Below are positions 7,556 to 8,728 of a stretch of 8,728 nt of DNA, in pieces. The notes under the pieces are model-generated. The model did no database searches and had not been told where the DNA came from. It saw only the letters and a program-made list of their open reading frames with translations. Source of the DNA: Pseudomonadota bacterium (lineage in GTDB: Bacteria; Pseudomonadota; Alphaproteobacteria; Rhizobiales; Devosiaceae); the NCBI GenBank assembly GCA_023433985.1, contig JAEYTN010000318.1:1-8728 (forward strand). The letters are read 5' to 3'. The position numbers and the translations under genes are program-made. Numbering within the stretch: the stretch's first letter is position 1; each line of letters opens with the position of its first letter.

Positions 7556-8728
7556 ATTCCTCCTGAGCTGCTACCGGGCCTTGGATCGAGCGGTCGTCGC
7601 ATTATTGCCCGATTCGATGACGCGCCGTTTCCGTGCGTCCTCCCTGCGAATCGCGCGCCGCCTCTATCCGGAGAGGATCGTCGCCAAGAGTGTCGGTGAA
7701 CTGCTGGCCATGTCATCCGTCAACAGCTGGTCGCCCCCGTCCCTGCCGGCGTGGGTACGCGAGGAGCTGGCCGAGCTTTCGGAAATCGACCCTGACGTGC
7801 ACCCCGATGGCGCTTGGGTGACTTCAGCGGAATTTTACTCCGCACCCTGGACGTACGATATGCCCGGCAAGGCCTACTTTTCGCTGCGCGCGAAGTTGCC
7901 GTCGAGCGTCGACGTCATGCTGTTCGCGCCATGGATCAAGCGGGGCGGTGCGGACTTGGGTCTGATCCATTTCGCCAATGCCCTGCATCAAAATTTTGCC
8001 CAAAAGGTCGCCGTCGTCACGACCGAGGCCGCAGATTCTCCCTGGCGCGATCGACTTGCCGATGGCGTGGTTTTTGTCGACGCGGGCCAGGTGCTGTCCG
8101 AGTTGCACCTGCACCACCAAGTCGACGTAGTGGTTCGCTTGCTGCTGCAGGTCGGACCGCGGACGCTGCACATCATGAATTCGCTGGTGGCCTGGGAGGC
8201 CGTTAGGCGCAATGGTCTCGCGATCCGCCAGTCGACCCGGATCTACGCGAGTCTGTACTGCGATGACGTGACCGAAGCCGGACAACGCGTGGGTTACGCG
8301 CGCAAGTATCTGCGCTGGTGCCATCCCGCGCTAGATGGCGTGATCAGCGACAACTCGCGGACGCCGCTCGAATGGGTAGAGAGTATCGGTGTGCGGCCCT
8401 CGCTATTCACCGTGGTGCCATTCCCGGCGCCGACCGCAAGCGGCAGTCCGGTGGCGCCGCTGGAGGGTGGCGTGCGCAACCGTATCCTCTGGGCGGGCAG
8501 GCTGGACAGGCAGAAGCGCCCCGACATCCTGGCGGCCATCGTGAGGGCCATGCCGGACTACCAGTTCGATATCCACGGATCGGCGCTCATCGATACGGGC
8601 CTAGCCCACGAACTAGGCGCGCTGCCGAACGTTACGCTGCATGGCAGCTACGAACGGTTTTCCGATCTCGCACGGGACTCGCATCTCGCCTACCTCTACA
8701 CGTCGCAGTGGGACGGCCTGCCGAACGT
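7548..8728 (+). CDS. GT-B fold glycosyltransferase, GT4-like, 3'-truncated by the window edge
   Basis: Open from the ATG at 7548 to the edge: 393 codons plus 2 bases without a stop. Residues 1 to ~120 are an N-terminal extension that begins with a basic, hydrophobic segment (ALDRAVVALLPDSMTRRFRA, 11-30), which could lie on the membrane. The GT-B acceptor half starts near DVMLFAPWIKRGGADLGLI (122-140), where the Gly-rich GGAD is typical of GT4 first loops. The C-terminal donor half begins at RILWAGRLDRQKRPDIL (312-328), the classic GRLxxxK nucleotide-sugar motif. It continues through LHGSYERFSDL (364-374) to YTSQWDGLPN (384-393), the segment before the usual E-x7-E site, with Asp where many members have the first Glu. 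The remainder, perhaps 60-100 residues or a further fused domain, is outside. It is probably another sugar-adding enzyme of the O-antigen; donor unknown. Confidence 0.85.
   Translation, partial: MYRFLLSCYRALDRAVVALLPDSMTRRFRASSLRIARRLYPERIVAKSVGELLAMSSVNSWSPPSLPAWVREELAELSEIDPDVHPDGAWVTSAEFYSAPWTYDMPGKAYFSLRAKLPSSVDVMLFAPWIKRGGADLGLIHFANALHQNFAQKVAVVTTEAADSPWRDRLADGVVFVDAGQVLSELHLHHQVDVVVRLLLQVGPRTLHIMNSLVAWEAVRRNGLAIRQSTRIYASLYCDDVTEAGQRVGYARKYLRWCHPALDGVISDNSRTPLEWVESIGVRPSLFTVVPFPAPTASGSPVAPLEGGVRNRILWAGRLDRQKRPDILAAIVRAMPDYQFDIHGSALIDTGLAHELGALPNVTLHGSYERFSDLARDSHLAYLYTSQWDGLPN

Noticed and set aside
7814..8206. 130-codon plus-strand frame and overlapping minus-strand frames near the right edge
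   Set aside because: They overlap the GT4 gene, which keeps clear GT-B motifs in a different frame throughout. Their translations are Arg/Ala-rich and motif-free.

Overview
The window is a high-GC bacterial segment, most probably from a gammaproteobacterium of the Xanthomonadaceae (Xanthomonas, Stenotrophomonas, Lysobacter or Luteimonas type). This rests on the gene order. A cystathionine beta-synthase gene is followed by metB and then directly by wzm-wzt, and in xanthomonads metB is the known left border of the O-antigen (LPS) locus. The genus cannot be fixed from the sequence alone. All genes are on the + strand.

Left part (1-2315) is conserved amino-acid metabolism: the 3' three quarters of a cystathionine beta-synthase with a C-terminal CBS-domain pair, a 96-nt gap with a plausible extended -10 promoter, and a complete PLP-dependent cystathionine gamma-synthase/lyase gene (metB). 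Together they could run transsulfuration.

Right part (2338-8728) is the start of an ABC-transporter-dependent O-antigen cluster: wzm (ABC-2 permease, 270 aa), wzt (ATPase with a C-terminal O-antigen-binding domain, 445 aa), a 781-aa glycosyltransferase plus coiled-coil protein, a small GT-A fold glycosyltransferase (243 aa), and a GT-B/GT4 glycosyltransferase that runs off the right edge. From wzm onward the genes overlap or nearly touch (11-bp overlap, TGATG overlap, 1-nt gap, 8-bp overlap), and most have clear Shine-Dalgarno sequences inside the upstream gene, so this is one translationally coupled operon. GC content falls just after metB (for example 25/60 in 2581-2640 against 40/60 in 61-120), as expected for an exchangeable surface-polysaccharide locus.

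The most interesting object is the 781-aa protein. Its first ~400 residues look like a CMP-sugar-dependent GT-B enzyme of the GT99 (beta-Kdo transferase) type. They are followed by ~180 residues of coiled coil, a Gly-rich break, a second helical region and a basic amphipathic C-terminus. Next to a Wzt with a carbohydrate-binding domain, this suggests a Kdo-type cap built by a terminator with a coiled-coil ruler, analogous to methyl/phosphate-capping WbdD. In this model the protein caps the chain at a set length, Wzt-C recognises the cap, and Wzm/Wzt export the chain for ligation to lipid A-core. No RNA gene, CRISPR array or insertion sequence was seen, and no gap without a gene exceeds 300 bases.
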